Assembly (NCBI GenBank): GCA_951230915.1
Contig: OX579635.1
Coordinates: 22,258,001 to 22,322,000 of the forward strand
Direction: 5' to 3'
DNA from: Antitrichia curtipendula
Taxonomy: Eukaryota > Streptophyta > Bryopsida > Hypnales > Leucodontaceae
DNA length: 64,000 bases
Within the stretch, counting starts at the first letter, position 1, and each line of letters opens with the position of its first letter. Made by a program: the position numbers and the translations under genes. Of this stretch, positions 39,301 to 51,494 are shown in pieces. The notes under the pieces are model-generated. The model searched no databases, had not been told where the DNA came from, and saw only the letters and a program-made list of their open reading frames with translations.

Positions 39301-40724
39301 ATTTGAGCCTTCAAGAAGGCCGTCAAGTCCTTGACAATAGAGAACGGTGGCCAAAAAATTTAATTTAATTTAATTTAAATTTAAAAATTAAAAATTTAGC
39401 AAATTGTAGAGCCTCAATGGTGTGGGGTAATTTTGATAAATATGTTTTAACAATTAAAATAGTAAAAAATGATAATTTTAAAATGAATCTAAAATTATAA
39501 AATTTTGAAATCTAATGTGGTACTAGTAGTGCCACATCATATTGTGATTATTTTATTATTTACTATTTTATTATTATTAAATAATTTGTCCAGCACTGCG
39601 CTAGTTCACAACTTGGAGAACCTTTTGTTATGGCCCTTTCAAGGCTTGAATTTTTTTCTAATGAAGGGCATTAGTAATAGCCATTGTTTTGTAGTGGTCC
39701 TCATTAACACCAACTAGAAAAGAGACTAATTTACCAACCTTTGAGGCAGTCACAACGCACTAAAATATAAAGGTAGCATACCATCATCTCTAGTTATTTA
39801 TCTTATTGTATCAAAAAAGAGCTACAAAATCTAAAATTCCAACACAAAAAATGATGCAAATTTATGAAAACAAAGCAATGACTTCAAGTCGCTTACATGA
39901 AATCCTAGAGTAGGCAAGGAAAGAATGTGATTTGCATTGCAACTCCTACAAGAAGTCAACTTTCTCCCATCCCACAAGATTGCAAAAATTACATAGAAAA
40001 AACTCTTTCAGATCAAAAAATAGGAAGTATTGCCAAAAAATGTCACAGTGAACTAATCCACCAATACGCTTTCTAGGGAAGCATGAAAGAAGCTCTACAA
40101 CTTTGCTGAAAACAACCTCTGTACTCTTTATGAACCCTTAGTGACCAAGATGGAATGAGCCAAACCACAATTGAAGGTGCTAAATGGAAATTAATGCAAG
40201 TAAGAAATTATTGTGAAAGAACTTTTGTGCAAAATCAAATTTGTTTATAAACTATAAAATGCAACATCTTAGAACAAGAAGTGACAAACTTCAAATTGAG
40301 ATAAGAGAGAGAGAGGGGCACTAGTAATAATCCGCTCAAGTGTGTACAATGTGATTGGATAGGGCCATTATACCATGTTTTATTTATTTATATTAAAACA
40401 AAGTATATGTATACATATGTATACATATGTATGAACACCTACAAGCTAATATAATCTCATAGTGTTATTGTTTTTGAAAAGTTGTTCCTCCATAATGCCA
40501 AATGTAATTGTCCTTTAACTCCAGAAGAACGTGAATCAATCTTTTTGGTACTTTGTAAATCATTTGTGTAAAGAATCTAAGAGTACTCAATAGAGGTCAA
40601 ATTATTGTGCAAAACTTCCCCTTTTCACACAAAATTCCAAGGATGAAGATTTGTACTTCTATCCTACATAGAAGGATTCTTTGTCTTCCATTGGACACTT
40701 AGTGTACACATCATCCTTATAGAG
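33364..40724. other. Gene-poor region with possible pseudogene fragments
   Basis: No complete exon chain was found. Short segments between 36.0 and 37.9 kb look like fragments of a coiled-coil protein on the plus strand: about 36068-36132 (KVVKVIKEIESMDRKLSQLK), 37458-37555 (QAKELRQQMETM, stop, KKRDNTIAKMKEVVTTSRN) and 37750-37860 (LLQAELERDVLKDLL, then TFPFAQLRKLFPQHHSR). Stops and AT-rich gaps separate them. The source gene is not recognised. The rest is AT-rich with no feature seen. Confidence 0.4.
39290..39720 (+). repeat. Dispersed repeat F, copy 1
   Basis: Shares 'ACTAGTAGTGCCACATCA', 'AAATAA' runs and 'CATGGCCCTyTTGAAGCCTGAA'-like sequence with 56030-56300 in the same order ('TATGGCCCTTTCAAGGCTTGAA' here). 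Non-coding. Confidence 0.45.
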
Positions 40725-40726
40725 TA

Positions 40727-41003
40727 ATTGGATACACCCAAAATTGCATCCTATCTAAAACTACCATCATCACTATGTGTACATCTCTAAAATCAATATG
40801 TATACATATTGAAGAAAAACTTTTAGAATATCTACCAAAAAAACCTTTGAACCTTCATAACTTTTGCATACGATATTCAAATGCCACATTCTTTGGTGCG
40901 TTGAAGCCTCCCTTCACTTGCCAGAAAGGAAGGATCAAAATTTGACCAGTCTAATGATAGAAACTAGAGCAAAAAGCGGCATTTTGGGGGGAGGTACCCA
41001 CCT
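40727..41003 (-). mobile_element. TA-flanked MITE, AGGT-end family
   Basis: Read on the minus strand the element starts TA + AGGTGGGTACCTCC and contains 'CTGGCAAGTGAAGGGAGG', 'TTCAACGCACCAAAGAATGT' and 'TCGTATGCAAAAGTTATGAA', which align with the plus-strand element at 54087-54342. The other end is GGGTGTATCCAAT + TA (40725-40726). 277 bp, non-coding. Confidence 0.8.
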
Positions 41004-41390
41004 TAACCCTTAAACGCTCAAAGCAGCCCAAAATGGCCTACGATTTCTGATACCATACAGTATTTTGGTCTTAATGAAATTCACTGTTCAGCTTTTTGGT
41101 TGTTCATTAATTGTGTAGTAAGATTAATGTAGTTTTTGTACTATGGTTTGAGTTGGCCAATTTTGAATGGATGGCTCATTCCTTCACACTCATTTGAACC
41201 TTCATTAAATCTGATCAGTCTTGGAATGTGGGATAAAAGCACAAAATTACAGAATCAATCAATAATCAATGCGTGGAAATTTGTACATTGTTAGGCTTTC
41301 AATTTATTCTCTTTATTGTTAGGCATATGGTATTGTACTCCGTAATTCAAAAACCGTATGCCAAGTGCTGAGCATTTAAGAGTTAACTTA

Positions 41391-41807
41391 AGGTAGACAA
41401 GCCTATTACCACCCTGATTCACGATCTGACTATGTTGGAATCAACTTCAATGGGGTCACCTATTTTTCAAAGGTGTATGCATGTTTCACAAATCAAACCC
41501 AAGTGGAATTATAATTTTCTAATGAAAATTGAAATTTCTATGAATTGTTGAAGTTGACTGCCCTGAAATTACAAATCCACCCATGGATTAATTTATAAAA
41601 GTCCGATCAACAACCCATTACCGCCATAGATTGTATCTATGAGTACTTGGATATCCACCAATCAATGGTAGACACGTTACCCAAGCTGAAATTAATGAAC
41701 TGATTTTGTCAGAAAAATAGATGGACTTAGATGAGTTTCAGGGTGGTAATGGGGCCAAAAGTAAGATGTCGGAAATAGGAAGCTGGCGGGAATAGTCTGG
41801 TTTACCT
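41391..41807. mobile_element. Candidate TA-flanked element with AGGT ends
   Basis: Starts TA + AGGTAGACAAGCC (41389-41403) and ends GTCTGGTTTACCT + TA (to 41809). A subterminal inverted pair, ATTACCACCCTGATTC near 41408 and GTTTCAGGGTGGTAAT near 41735, supports a single folded unit. Non-coding; no second copy was seen in the window. Confidence 0.5.
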
Positions 41808-41840
41808 TAGTCCTTGCGGAACAGGTCCAAGAAAGAGGCC

Positions 41841-42060
41841 GACCCCCTCGCTCGTACCCCTGGGAAAACCCTGAAATTTTTTATTTTCCATGCATGAATT
41901 TTTTTGCAAATTCTGAATTCATATTTGAATTCATATTTGCAATCAGAGGCCCCAAATTAGCTAGGGGGGTTCTAGAAAATAGATTTTACACGGCACAAAA
42001 TAGGGGGCTTTTTTTTATGTGCACCCCTGGATGGACTTTGGCAGTACGAGCGAGGGGGTC
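41841..42060. repeat. 220-bp unit bounded by a perfect 17-bp inverted repeat
   Basis: GACCCCCTCGCTCGTAC at 41841-41857 is the exact reverse complement of 42044-42060, and further pairing (ACCCCTGG with CCTGG / CCAGGGGT) lies just inside. It lies about 380 bp upstream of the glucosidase I start codon. No clear target-site duplication was found. Confidence 0.75.
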
Positions 42061-42438
42061 AGTTCACCCCGGCCCAGAAAGACATGTGGTTGCCACTCTC
42101 CACGTGTGCAGTGTCAATCTTGTCTTGGGTCCGCATTGGAAAATAATACAAAACTTCGCAGTAAAGTTAATCTGCGCACTCGATCTCCATCCATTCTGAG
42201 ATGCGCAGCACCTTTTTTTTAGTTTTCGCAATGAGAATTTAGGCAGTTGCTGCAGCAGCAACCCAATGTCAGTGTGGAACAACGAACCAGAGATCCGTGT
42301 AGTGTTTGTTTTGCGATCAGTTTCAGTCCCTCGGCATGGATCCACTCTTTGCATTGAAATCACACTCCATGGTTACCCCTGAATTTTGATTCTTCTCGTA
42401 CTCTGTGAGCCATTGCTCAGCTTCCGAGGGTTTTGACA

Positions 42439-45400
42439 ATGAGGGGTCGGAAGGGTGGAACGGCAGCACCAGAGAATTTTCTGCCGAAATATTCTTCAAG
42501 AGGGCGAGCAATTAAGGAGACCAAGAGTCGACGGCGAGGACCCCTGTTGCAGTGCTCAAACGGGCTCATTGTTCTACTTGGTGTTGCTTTGTTATGTCTT
42601 GGATTGATCTTGTATGGGAAACCGTGGAGCTCGATGAGGGTGAAGCCGAGGGCGATTACTCCCTTTCCTGGGAAGCTTGTCTGTGATTTACCTCAGGTAC
42701 AGACAGACATCTGTCTCGCTTCCTGTTTGGGTTGCTGTTGAGCTTTTTTGGTTCAGTTCTGAGTTGATTGTTCGAATGCAGTTTCAAGGAGATCATCGAG
42801 AACGTATGTTCTGGGGGACGTATCGTTCGACTCTGTACTTGGGGATTCGTGCAAGGTGAGGTGATTCTCATGCTTTTCTCTGTAGTCAAGCACAATGTGA
42901 GATTCCCTAAACCCTAAACCCTAGTTTTGGGTTTGATTTTGTGCTGTTCTGGTGATAATATCTTGTTTGTGCTTGAATTTTTACAGAAGAGAGGATGGTA
43001 GGTACTCTTATCTTGTACAGTGACGTGCTAGAAGTTTTCTTACCCTAACAAACATTTTCAGTAATGAGCCCATTTTGTTCTCATAAAAGCTCATTTTGGT
43101 GTTGATATATAAAATTCTTATGATTATGATACTACCATTCAAATTTGGGATTTTGATTGGTGGCATTTAGGACCTAAAATCAACATTGCAAATAATCTTA
43201 CGAGTACGCTGATTGTTTTGACCTAGCAAATCAATTATTTTAATCAGGGAAGCTTAGAATTGTTATCTCCAAGATGATATATTTGAATTCTCAGCTCAAT
43301 GGTGATAGAAATTGGTCGTCTGATTAGGTAAATAGATAAACATTTTCACCACCTTTGACCACTTCCAATTAATTCACTTACTAAAACTAATTGTCTATGT
43401 AATTTTTCATAACCAATTAACTTTGCTGCTGAAATTGTAATGAAATTGTTCCATTAGAAGGTTCTCCAACTTTCTCAAAGGGTACGAAGTCTTATGACTG
43501 TACAGAGTGGAGTTGGAACAAAGATACTAAAAGCTGACCACCAGAGCTTTGATTTTAGATTGTTGGAAGTTTGAGGAAATCACTGCTAATTTTGTTAACG
43601 TTCGCTTGCATTGTGAGTGTAGGACACCGAAGTCATTGCTTGCGGGGTTGATGTGGCTGGGAGTTAATGAGAACCTCTATTCACCGAGGCATACATGTGA
43701 GGAAGGTGACAAGCTCACTAGGTATGCATGGCTGCGTCACGATGGAGCCACTTATGGGCGTCAGGTACTTGCAATTAATAATCTTTGACTTCCCAGTTCC
43801 TTTGTGTGGTGAATCTTGCTAAAATTTGAACCTGGGTTTGAATGATGCATATGCAATGCATGGTTGAGGTACTGCGCTGATGTGAATTTTCCCAGTGCAG
43901 GAAATAGTAGATCAAGGCCTTGATATTACTACGTCGTTTCTAAAACACCAAGATCCTGATGGTGGCTATGGAGGGGATTGGGCAGTTCGTATTGGAGCAC
44001 GTTCCCAAGAAAGGTAGAGTTGTCGTTGATACCTTGCAAGGGATTTTCAACTTATAGCTGTTAACCCCTAACTGAGTCCAAGTGTCTGTTTCCGTATTTA
44101 TAGGAGTTGAAATAAATCATCTGGAAGCTTAAAGGATGATAACAAAATGTACCAATAGGTATAAGAAATTATACCTTACAATTTTGAGCAAAGGTACTGT
44201 TATTGGCTTGACTATTGGCTTCCAAAGGGAACTTTTCTATATTTTAGCTTGTGCTCGTAGGGTTTAAAGAAAGTTTGTACAGTATACCTTGTATTGAGAT
44301 TTAATTTTCTCAGTAATTTCTTATATTTTGTGTGTAGGGAACAGGACATGGTTCCCAGCCGACAAGTGTCACTTTTTTTCTACATCGCGGATGAGGGTGG
44401 AAGTGCAATGCAAATCACTTCAGATGTATCGGCAGGTACAAGGTTTGCTGCAGGCAGAGCAAATGAAGTTGGTGGTTGGGAGCTTCATGTCAAAGGTCAG
44501 GTATAAGTTGGAGAATTTCCTGAGATCTTCTGATTGTGGGTATGGAGTTGACATTGTGCTTTTGAAGATATTTGCAACCTTTGCTTCTTGAGTCATAGCA
44601 AAATATGTGTTTCCGACCACAACGTATCATATATATAGTAGGACACGACCCACCCCACCCCACCCCCCGGGTATCCTAGAAAATTTAATGGCATTAAACC
44701 TTGCAATTGTAAGGCCATTTAAGTCTATCTGAAGCTTAATAATCTTGCCAATTGTAACGCAAATAGAATACCTCTGGGTTTGGGTTTTCTACTAGTCATC
44801 ATCGGTACTTCATTATACTCTAAGTCAGAATCGTGAATTCTTGAGACTATTTCTGAAATAGTCTGTTATCTGTATGTTGAAAATGCAAGCATGCCTTGCG
44901 TGCTAAGCTATTCTAGAAGAATAGCATTGGATTTGGCTGAATTTTTCTAACTTAACTCGGTTTCTGTTGTTCAAGGAAAAAACTTCTGTCAGTTTTGTGG
45001 GACTTCGTCGCCAACACACGCACAACTTGACTCAGTTGGTTCGGCAAGTACTCACGATGCAGGTATTCACTCGGTAAGGGCATTTGTGAGAAATTTGGTT
45101 GGTTCTCTGTGTGCATTAGAAGCGTCATTAAGTGAACTTATGTTGCTTGCACAAGTTCTTTCCTTGGGTTGGAATGAGACTTGCAGTATCTCTGAATTCT
45201 TTCTCGATGTTGAGGATTTTAGGCACAGTCACATAGGCGTATTGAACTTCCAAATTCAGTGGAGGAATCTTCAAACATTGGTGTCATCCAGGTACAGGTT
45301 CTTTCAATCTTCACCTGGCATTTCCTGTTGCCAGTGAAGATGCATATCCTGTTTGTGTGTGACATTGATTATCAGCAAGCTGATTTTCTCACTACATTGC

Positions 45401-48400
45401 ACGAATCATCATTTAGTCAAATTATGGAGCAGATAAGTTAGCTCAGGAACTGATCTTTTTCTGAACTTGAGATCTGCTTTGTGCTCAGATTACTGGTGTG
45501 GCACCTCTTTTGTTCGACGTTGTGTTTGTATCTGGAACACAGAAACATCATGTCGGAGCTCTTGAACGTGTTAAGAAGCTTTCAGGTATGTTACTCAACC
45601 CTCACCTAGAAATTAAGCATTGGACTTCATTTCTAGTCAACTGCCTTTAGATGATGGTAACTTTTGCATAGTCGCAGCGTTCATGCACATATGCGACTTC
45701 GTTTCATAGAAATATTATAGTAAGAAAGTAGGGTAATCTTTAGGTAAGGTGCACCCTAACCCTGAACACATTCTGCAGTTGTAATTTGGTATATTTTGCA
45801 TATTTTTCATGCCAATGTTTGTCTTTGCATCAGGTGCTGAGCTCATCAGGAAAATAACGGAACGTGAAGAGATGTTTGAAAGGCGTTTTCAATCAACCTT
45901 TAAACTGCAAGACAAGGTACGTCGAAGTTTGATTTATCTTGTGGCTGGCATTGAATTGGGAAGTAGGATGTAATTAGTCATCGATTGTGAAAATTGGGTC
46001 CAGAAAAGTTACATAATGTTCTTCCAGATGAGTTGTTTGTAACGGTTTCTGAAGTGTTTTCAGTAGGCCTTCATCTCTTCTTTATACACAATGTTCTACA
46101 ATGCACTTAAAACAAAGATCATTGTGGTAACCTTTTTTCTTTCCAGATACTCGGTTCCGATCAGATATACCTATGAGTGGTTCACATCCTCCGTTTTGGG
46201 TTGATGTTTATGTAGAGGAAATCTCAGTGACTTCCAACAATTTCAACTGTGATATGGATATGGTGATGGAACAGGTGGAGAGTGAAAGGGAGGTGGAAGT
46301 GGGGCGGGTTGCACTCAGTAATCTTTTGGGCAGCATAGGATACTTCTATGGACAGTCTCTGATAGCAGTTCCACCAGAGTATCAAGTGAGTATTCCAGTT
46401 CCTTTTTTGTTCATCTAACGATTTTCAGTGCCAGGATCAGCTGAGTGTCTTGTTCACTCATGCTTTCACAATGTTGTTTTGATGCCTGTCAACAACTGTT
46501 AATAGAAACAGGCGATCAGTAATGCTCTTTGACGATGACATTATTTGAATGTATAATACTCTGACTGAAGGCAATTTGGTCGATGTTGTAGAATTTAGAA
46601 GAAGAAGCTGAAGACGTTTGGGAATATTGGCCTGCGGCACTGTATACTGCTGTCCCTAGCCGCTCGTTCTTCCCACGCGGTTTTCTATGGGATGAGGGCT
46701 TTCATCAGCTCGTGGTCAGGTGTGATAAACATGAAATATGTGTCTCGATCTTTGAATAAGAGTTAATGTGTCGCGTTAGGGATTCATATCTTTGCCTTAC
46801 GAAGAAATTAGGAAATACAGTGTTTCTTAATTGTGGAAATCTTATTGGAATATACAGCTTATGACGTCTAATTTTGCAGTCAATGGGACCGGAAGATGAG
46901 CAAAGAGATTATAGCTCACTGGTTTGATCTCCTCAACATCGATGGTTGGATTCCTCGTGAACAAATTCTTGGAGAGGAAGCTCGCAGGTATACATTCAAT
47001 GGGAATGTAGCAAATCACGACCGAAAATTTTGCACTGCCACGGTTTGCTAGTCTGCAGTCGCTTTGAGAGAGTTGCTCCAGTTTATAGAAAGAGCATTGT
47101 CAAACCTTTCATGTACAGCCTATGCCTGTGTCATGGGTTTTGATGTTTTGATTGTTATGAATTCATGGTCGAGAACCCACTCCTCAGAGTTATTCTGAAA
47201 ATCCTAGCAGTGTTAAATCCTGTCAATTGTAAGACCATTTAAGGTAGATATCTAATGTAAACCCTGACAATTATAAACCAGCTAGGTTTTCTAGAATACC
47301 TCTGGAAGGTGGGCTCTCTACTAGTGAAAGAGATCATATTTTCATTTAAGTTATATTGAGTTAATTGAATGGGATTTGTGTAACCATCTTGGATTGTGAT
47401 GCAGCAAAGTTCCCGACCAATTTGTGAAACAACACACCAGTAATGCAAATCCTCCGGCGCTTTTCATAGCTTTACATAGTAATAAAATCACTTCCTGCCT
47501 TTCATTTTTAAATTGTGAATTCTGCTTTTTAAATATCTGAGTGATTTCTGCTGTTGGGACCCAGTCATATGCTTTCTCGTTTCTTGTAGGGCGAAATGGC
47601 TTACATATAGACTTTTGATTCTTTATTTTAAGCTTGCTTGAGGATATCTACTTGTAGGGATAATGACGTCCTTGGTCTTGGTATGTGCAGAACTTGCAAC
47701 AGCGTACGAAGAAGAGATCGCTTTAGGAGTTCCAAACGAAGAGGATAAAGTATTCTTTGAGAGATTGTATCCTAGACTTGAAGCTTGGTTTCAGTGGTTC
47801 AACACCTCTCAAACTGGTTTGTCTCTAATACGACTTCAATTCAAACTTTCATGATGTCGAGGCTAGGCTTTATATGTGAGCCAATGAAGAATTTGAATTT
47901 CCTTGGCTGCTTGCACATGCGTACCCTGATTTCTCATATCTTTTACATCGTCCTGTCTGGTACCTTCTGTGAGTGCTTGTGAGTTTCTTCTATGGTTTAT
48001 AGGATACTAATAGTGCATAAAGTGGAGACTGAGCAGGGAAGGTGCCAAGCAGCTACTACTGGCATGGACGAAACGCAGAAACGAAGCGGGAATTAAATCC
48101 TACTGTGAGTGAACTGTATTTGCACATCTTTTTTAAGCTAAGCTAGTGCAGTTAATTTGTGAATCCATGTTGGTATTGAAGAGGAATTGTATACCCTGAT
48201 GGTGAGTCATGAGTGCATTGAGTTAGATATAGCGGAAATATAAGGTAGCCGTTCATTTGAGAATCTTCTTAATGTCTCTCGACTCTTATAGGAATCTTTG
48301 TTGTGGCAGACCTTAATGTCGGGTTTAGACGATTACCCAAGAGCATCACACCCTACTGATGATGAGCGGCACCTGGATCTGCGGTGCTGGATGGCATTGG

Positions 48401-51400
48401 CTGCGCAGTCGTTAGCCAAAATAGCCTCCATTGTTGACGCACCAAATGAGGTAACACCGTCTTCCAGACTAGACTTGGTCATTCTTCATTGTGTTCCTCT
48501 CAAGATTAGATTCCCCATTTCCAGTTAGCATGATATTATGATCCAAGAATTTCAGAAATATGGGGTACGATTTTTGTTCTTGCTATGCATTTTTGCTTCT
48601 ACATTTATTTGACCCCTAAGTGCTGAAAGGGCCAAAGAATTTGCAGCTTCCTTACCTATAGGTCTTGAAGTGTAAATACACCATTTAGGAAACTTCAAGG
48701 AGCGTAACAAAATGCTCCAATAGAAAGAAAAATCATACCCTACATTTTTTACCAATAGAAGTATAGTGAACTCTATCCTTGGTACTTCGGGGTTAACCTT
48801 TTATAGTGGTTGATTATGATCGTGTTAGGTGGTTTTTTTCGTTTCAGGATTAATTGTTCTACATTCGATTTGGTTTTGCAGGTCTACATAGCAACCGCAG
48901 CTCAGCTAACAGACTTGGAGCTCCTCAACAAGGCAAGAAATTTAGTTCATCAAAAGTTGCTCACCTATTGCACATTGTAACTCAGCTATTTCTTCGTTGA
49001 AACGTCATTTGCTGTGTGGTGGGTCTATCCCGGTCTTTGTGAATTAAATTTATTGTCTAGTAATGGATTCATATTTGGGAATTATGCAGCTTCACTATGA
49101 TGCAGAAAGCGGGCGTTACCTTGATTATGGACTCCACACTGAAGAGGCATGTTGTCTTACCTTGTCCTCCGGAATTTTTTAATTAAATGCTTACGAGTAA
49201 CCTCATGTATGTTTCGCTTGAGGTAGACTCGCACAACTTTATTTAGAGCTGCTTCACAATTTGAATTTCAATGCTCGCCATGTGCAAGCTTATTCAATTC
49301 AATTCGCTGTATGGTATGTCAAAAGACTTCATTGAACATGGAGTAGAAGACTCCAAGATTTAAGAAACGCTCAATGGACGTGGTTACAGGTGAAGCTTAA
49401 GCGACAGTTTTTCACGGACCCTCGGACCGGTCAATTGCAGTCGAAATTGGAAAGGGTGGTGTTGAAATCTCCAGAGCTGGGTTGGGTTCCACATTATGGT
49501 TATAACAGCCTCTACCCCTTTCTCATGAACTTACTGCCTCTGGTAAGTCATCTCGATGCAAAGTATTGGATATTCTTATTTAAAGCATTTTAACAAATAT
49601 GTAGGATTGCTTTGTGGGAGATCACGCTAGAGCTGTGGAGAGATTTGGGGTTCAAGAGTCAAACCCGTTGAGATCAAATTTCTTATCACTATGTATGAAT
49701 TTCTTATGCAATTTCAATGTGTGGTTGTAGACCACTATTGGGACTGTAGTCAACCCCATTTATATCGAAAGATGAATATGGCCATAGACATTTACCCTAG
49801 TCATGCTTACAGCACTTGCTGATTGAAGGTCAATCAAATGTATGAATGTATGAGTTGTTGGTGATACGGGTATAGTAGGAGACGGAATCAATTCCCTGAC
49901 GGTTCTAGTATCCTCTACCTTATTTCTTCTTGAAATATTTCACCCGAGTTTTCAAAAAAAATTTCTCCGTGATGGTTAAATTCTCTGCACTGAAGATCTC
50001 AGTGTGTGTGCAGAACTCGCCAGTGTTGGAAACCCAGTTAGAGCATCTACAGAACGAGTCTAATTTGTGGACAACCTTTGGATTGCGGTCTCTTGCCACA
50101 ACAAGGTATACTAAATATCCTGACTGGTCGTCAATTGCTTTAGAGTTGTGGTTCACCTCATCTGTTGCAGAGGGTAGCTCACTGTGTGCTGATTCTCGCC
50201 AATTTACTCACGCAGCCCATTCCCAGTGGCTGTAATTCGTGTATTTAGTATTTATATCTTTGCCACCTTTGAGACCTCCGCATGATTCAAGCTCACTATC
50301 ACACTTTATTTCTCCTATGCTAATTCGTCTTTTTTTTAAATGTAGCTCCCTCTACATGAAGTACAACACAGAGCACGATGCTCCTTATTGGAGAGGACCT
50401 GTTTGGATGAACATCAACTATCTTGTTCTCTCGGCCCTGGACCGCTGTTCAAAAGGTTTGTACTGCAAGCTTGAGTCTTACAATTTCACCGTTGAACTCT
50501 CACGAATTATAGAAAGCTTTTGTTGGATTCTCCCAGCTTGATTTTTCAGATTTTGTAGGATCAAAATCAGGAAAGAAAAACTTTGGGGCATGAATCTCTT
50601 GAGGCAATGCCAAATTCATAGAGAAAAAGAATTATTGAGGCACCTCTTTTCACATGTCCCCAATAGCGACTACCTTCTTAACCCCTAAGTGCCCAATTGG
50701 CCAAAATAGCCGCTGTCATATCTGTAGGAGTTAAAATATATCATTTAGCAAGCGTCAGGGAAGGTAACAAGTTAAAATGTATGAAGAAATTATACCCTAC
50801 ATTCTCTAATGATTGAAATATGTTTTGAGAGTTACTATAATCGATTATCAGCTTCTAGAGTGGACTATCTATTTTTAGATTGGGTACTTAGGGATTGACA
50901 GTAACACAATTAGAACCAACGATACATGAGCTGGAGCTTTTAGGATCATTATGAATCGTTTCAGGTATTTTATATTGTGCTGTTGTAACGAACTGCAGTT
51001 GAAGGTCAACATAGTAGCAGATGCAACGACATGTATTCTCAGCTTCGTGCTCATCTAATCAGGTGCATAATTCCTTCCTTCCTTTTCTGGTTGACATTCT
51101 TGCATTCCCCTTATTACTTCATATTTGTCGATGAAGGGCTGCCTCAAGAGGTTTTGTCCAGTATTCACTCTTTTGCACTTCTGAGAGGACACCCTCGTGC
51201 ATGAATATCTTTTTTTTATTTTTTTATTTTACACCTTTCTAGCAGCCATTCTGGAGTGTACTAAAGCATCATCTGTGAGCGTGTTCATGACAGAATCCTC
51301 TGTCCGCTATTCTGCTGAACTGATATCCAATTATTTCTGTGTGGTGCTTGTCTAGAAATGTGGTGAAACGATACCATGAGAGCGGATACCTCTGGGAGCA

Positions 51401-51494
51401 GTATGACAACGCAAACGAAGGGAAGGGAAAAGGATCACATCCATTTACAGGATGGACATCACTAATACTTCTTATCATGGGTGATTCCTACTGA
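42439..51494 (+). CDS. GCS1: Mannosyl-oligosaccharide glucosidase (glucosidase I, GH63)
   Basis: ER type II membrane enzyme that removes the terminal alpha-1,2 glucose from the N-glycan precursor. Exons: 42439-42696, 42782-42855, 43623-43764, 43901-44013, 44338-44500, 44976-45062, 45223-45291, 45489-45585, 45834-45916, 46275-46385, 46592-46719, 46880-46987, 47405-47478, 47691-47816, 48037-48104, 48310-48450, 48882-48932, 49090-49146, 49390-49542, 50014-50105, 50346-50455, 50999-51062, 51356-51494. All join in frame: 835 residues, near the family's length. Basic cytosolic tail, one membrane anchor at about 42-60, then the luminal domain. GH63 marks: [78 protein letters not shown]. Exon 7 could end at 45297 instead. 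Introns 17 and 18 use GC donors. The introns carry several MITEs. Confidence 0.96.
42905..42923. repeat. Telomere-like repeats in GCS1 intron 2
   Basis: CCCTAAACCCTAAACCCTA directly after the second exon of the glucosidase I gene: plant-type telomere units of the telobox kind, as at the PRORP 5' end. Confidence 0.7.
44061..44266. mobile_element. MITE family E, copy in GCS1 intron 4
   Basis: Starts TTAACCCCTAACTGAG and ends near GTAGGGTTTAA. The interior 'TAGGAGTTGAAATAAATCAT', 'GATAACAAAATGTACCAATA' and 'AAATTATACCTTACA' aligns with copies at 48611-48796 and 50678-50898. Confidence 0.65.
44669..44772. mobile_element. MITE family D, copy in GCS1 intron 5
   Basis: About 104 bp beginning GGGTATCCTAGAAAATT and ending AATAGAATACC, with shared interior 'GTTAAAyCyTG(T)CAATTGTAAG(G/A)CCATTTAA' also seen at 47191-47300. 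The GGTATyCTA-type termini are inverted. Confidence 0.55.
47191..47300. mobile_element. MITE family D, copy in GCS1 intron 12
   Basis: Same family as 44669-44772: TATTCTGAAAATCCTAGCAG at the left, 'CTGTCAATTGTAAGACCATT' inside and 'TTCTAGAATACCTCTGG' at the right. Confidence 0.55.
48611..48796. mobile_element. MITE family E, copy in GCS1 intron 16
   Basis: Starts GACCCCTAAGTGCTG and ends GGTACTTCGGGGTTAA, whose reverse complement matches the start. The interior 'GTAACAAAATGCTCCAATA' and 'AATCATACCCTACATTTTT' is shared with the two other copies. Confidence 0.7.
50678..50898. mobile_element. MITE family E, copy in GCS1 intron 21
   Basis: Terminal inverted repeats TTAACCCCTAAGTGCCCAA and, read inward from the right, TCAATCCCTAAGTACCCAA match at all but three positions. 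The interior 'AGGAGTTAAAATATATCATT' and 'AAATTATACCCTACATT' is shared with copies in introns 4 and 16. Confidence 0.75.

Noticed and set aside
46173..46274. Open frame [16 protein letters not shown] joined to the GCS1 exon at 46275
   Set aside because: It is intron sequence: the family alignment goes directly from FKLQDK (exon 9) to [19 protein letters not shown] (exon 10).
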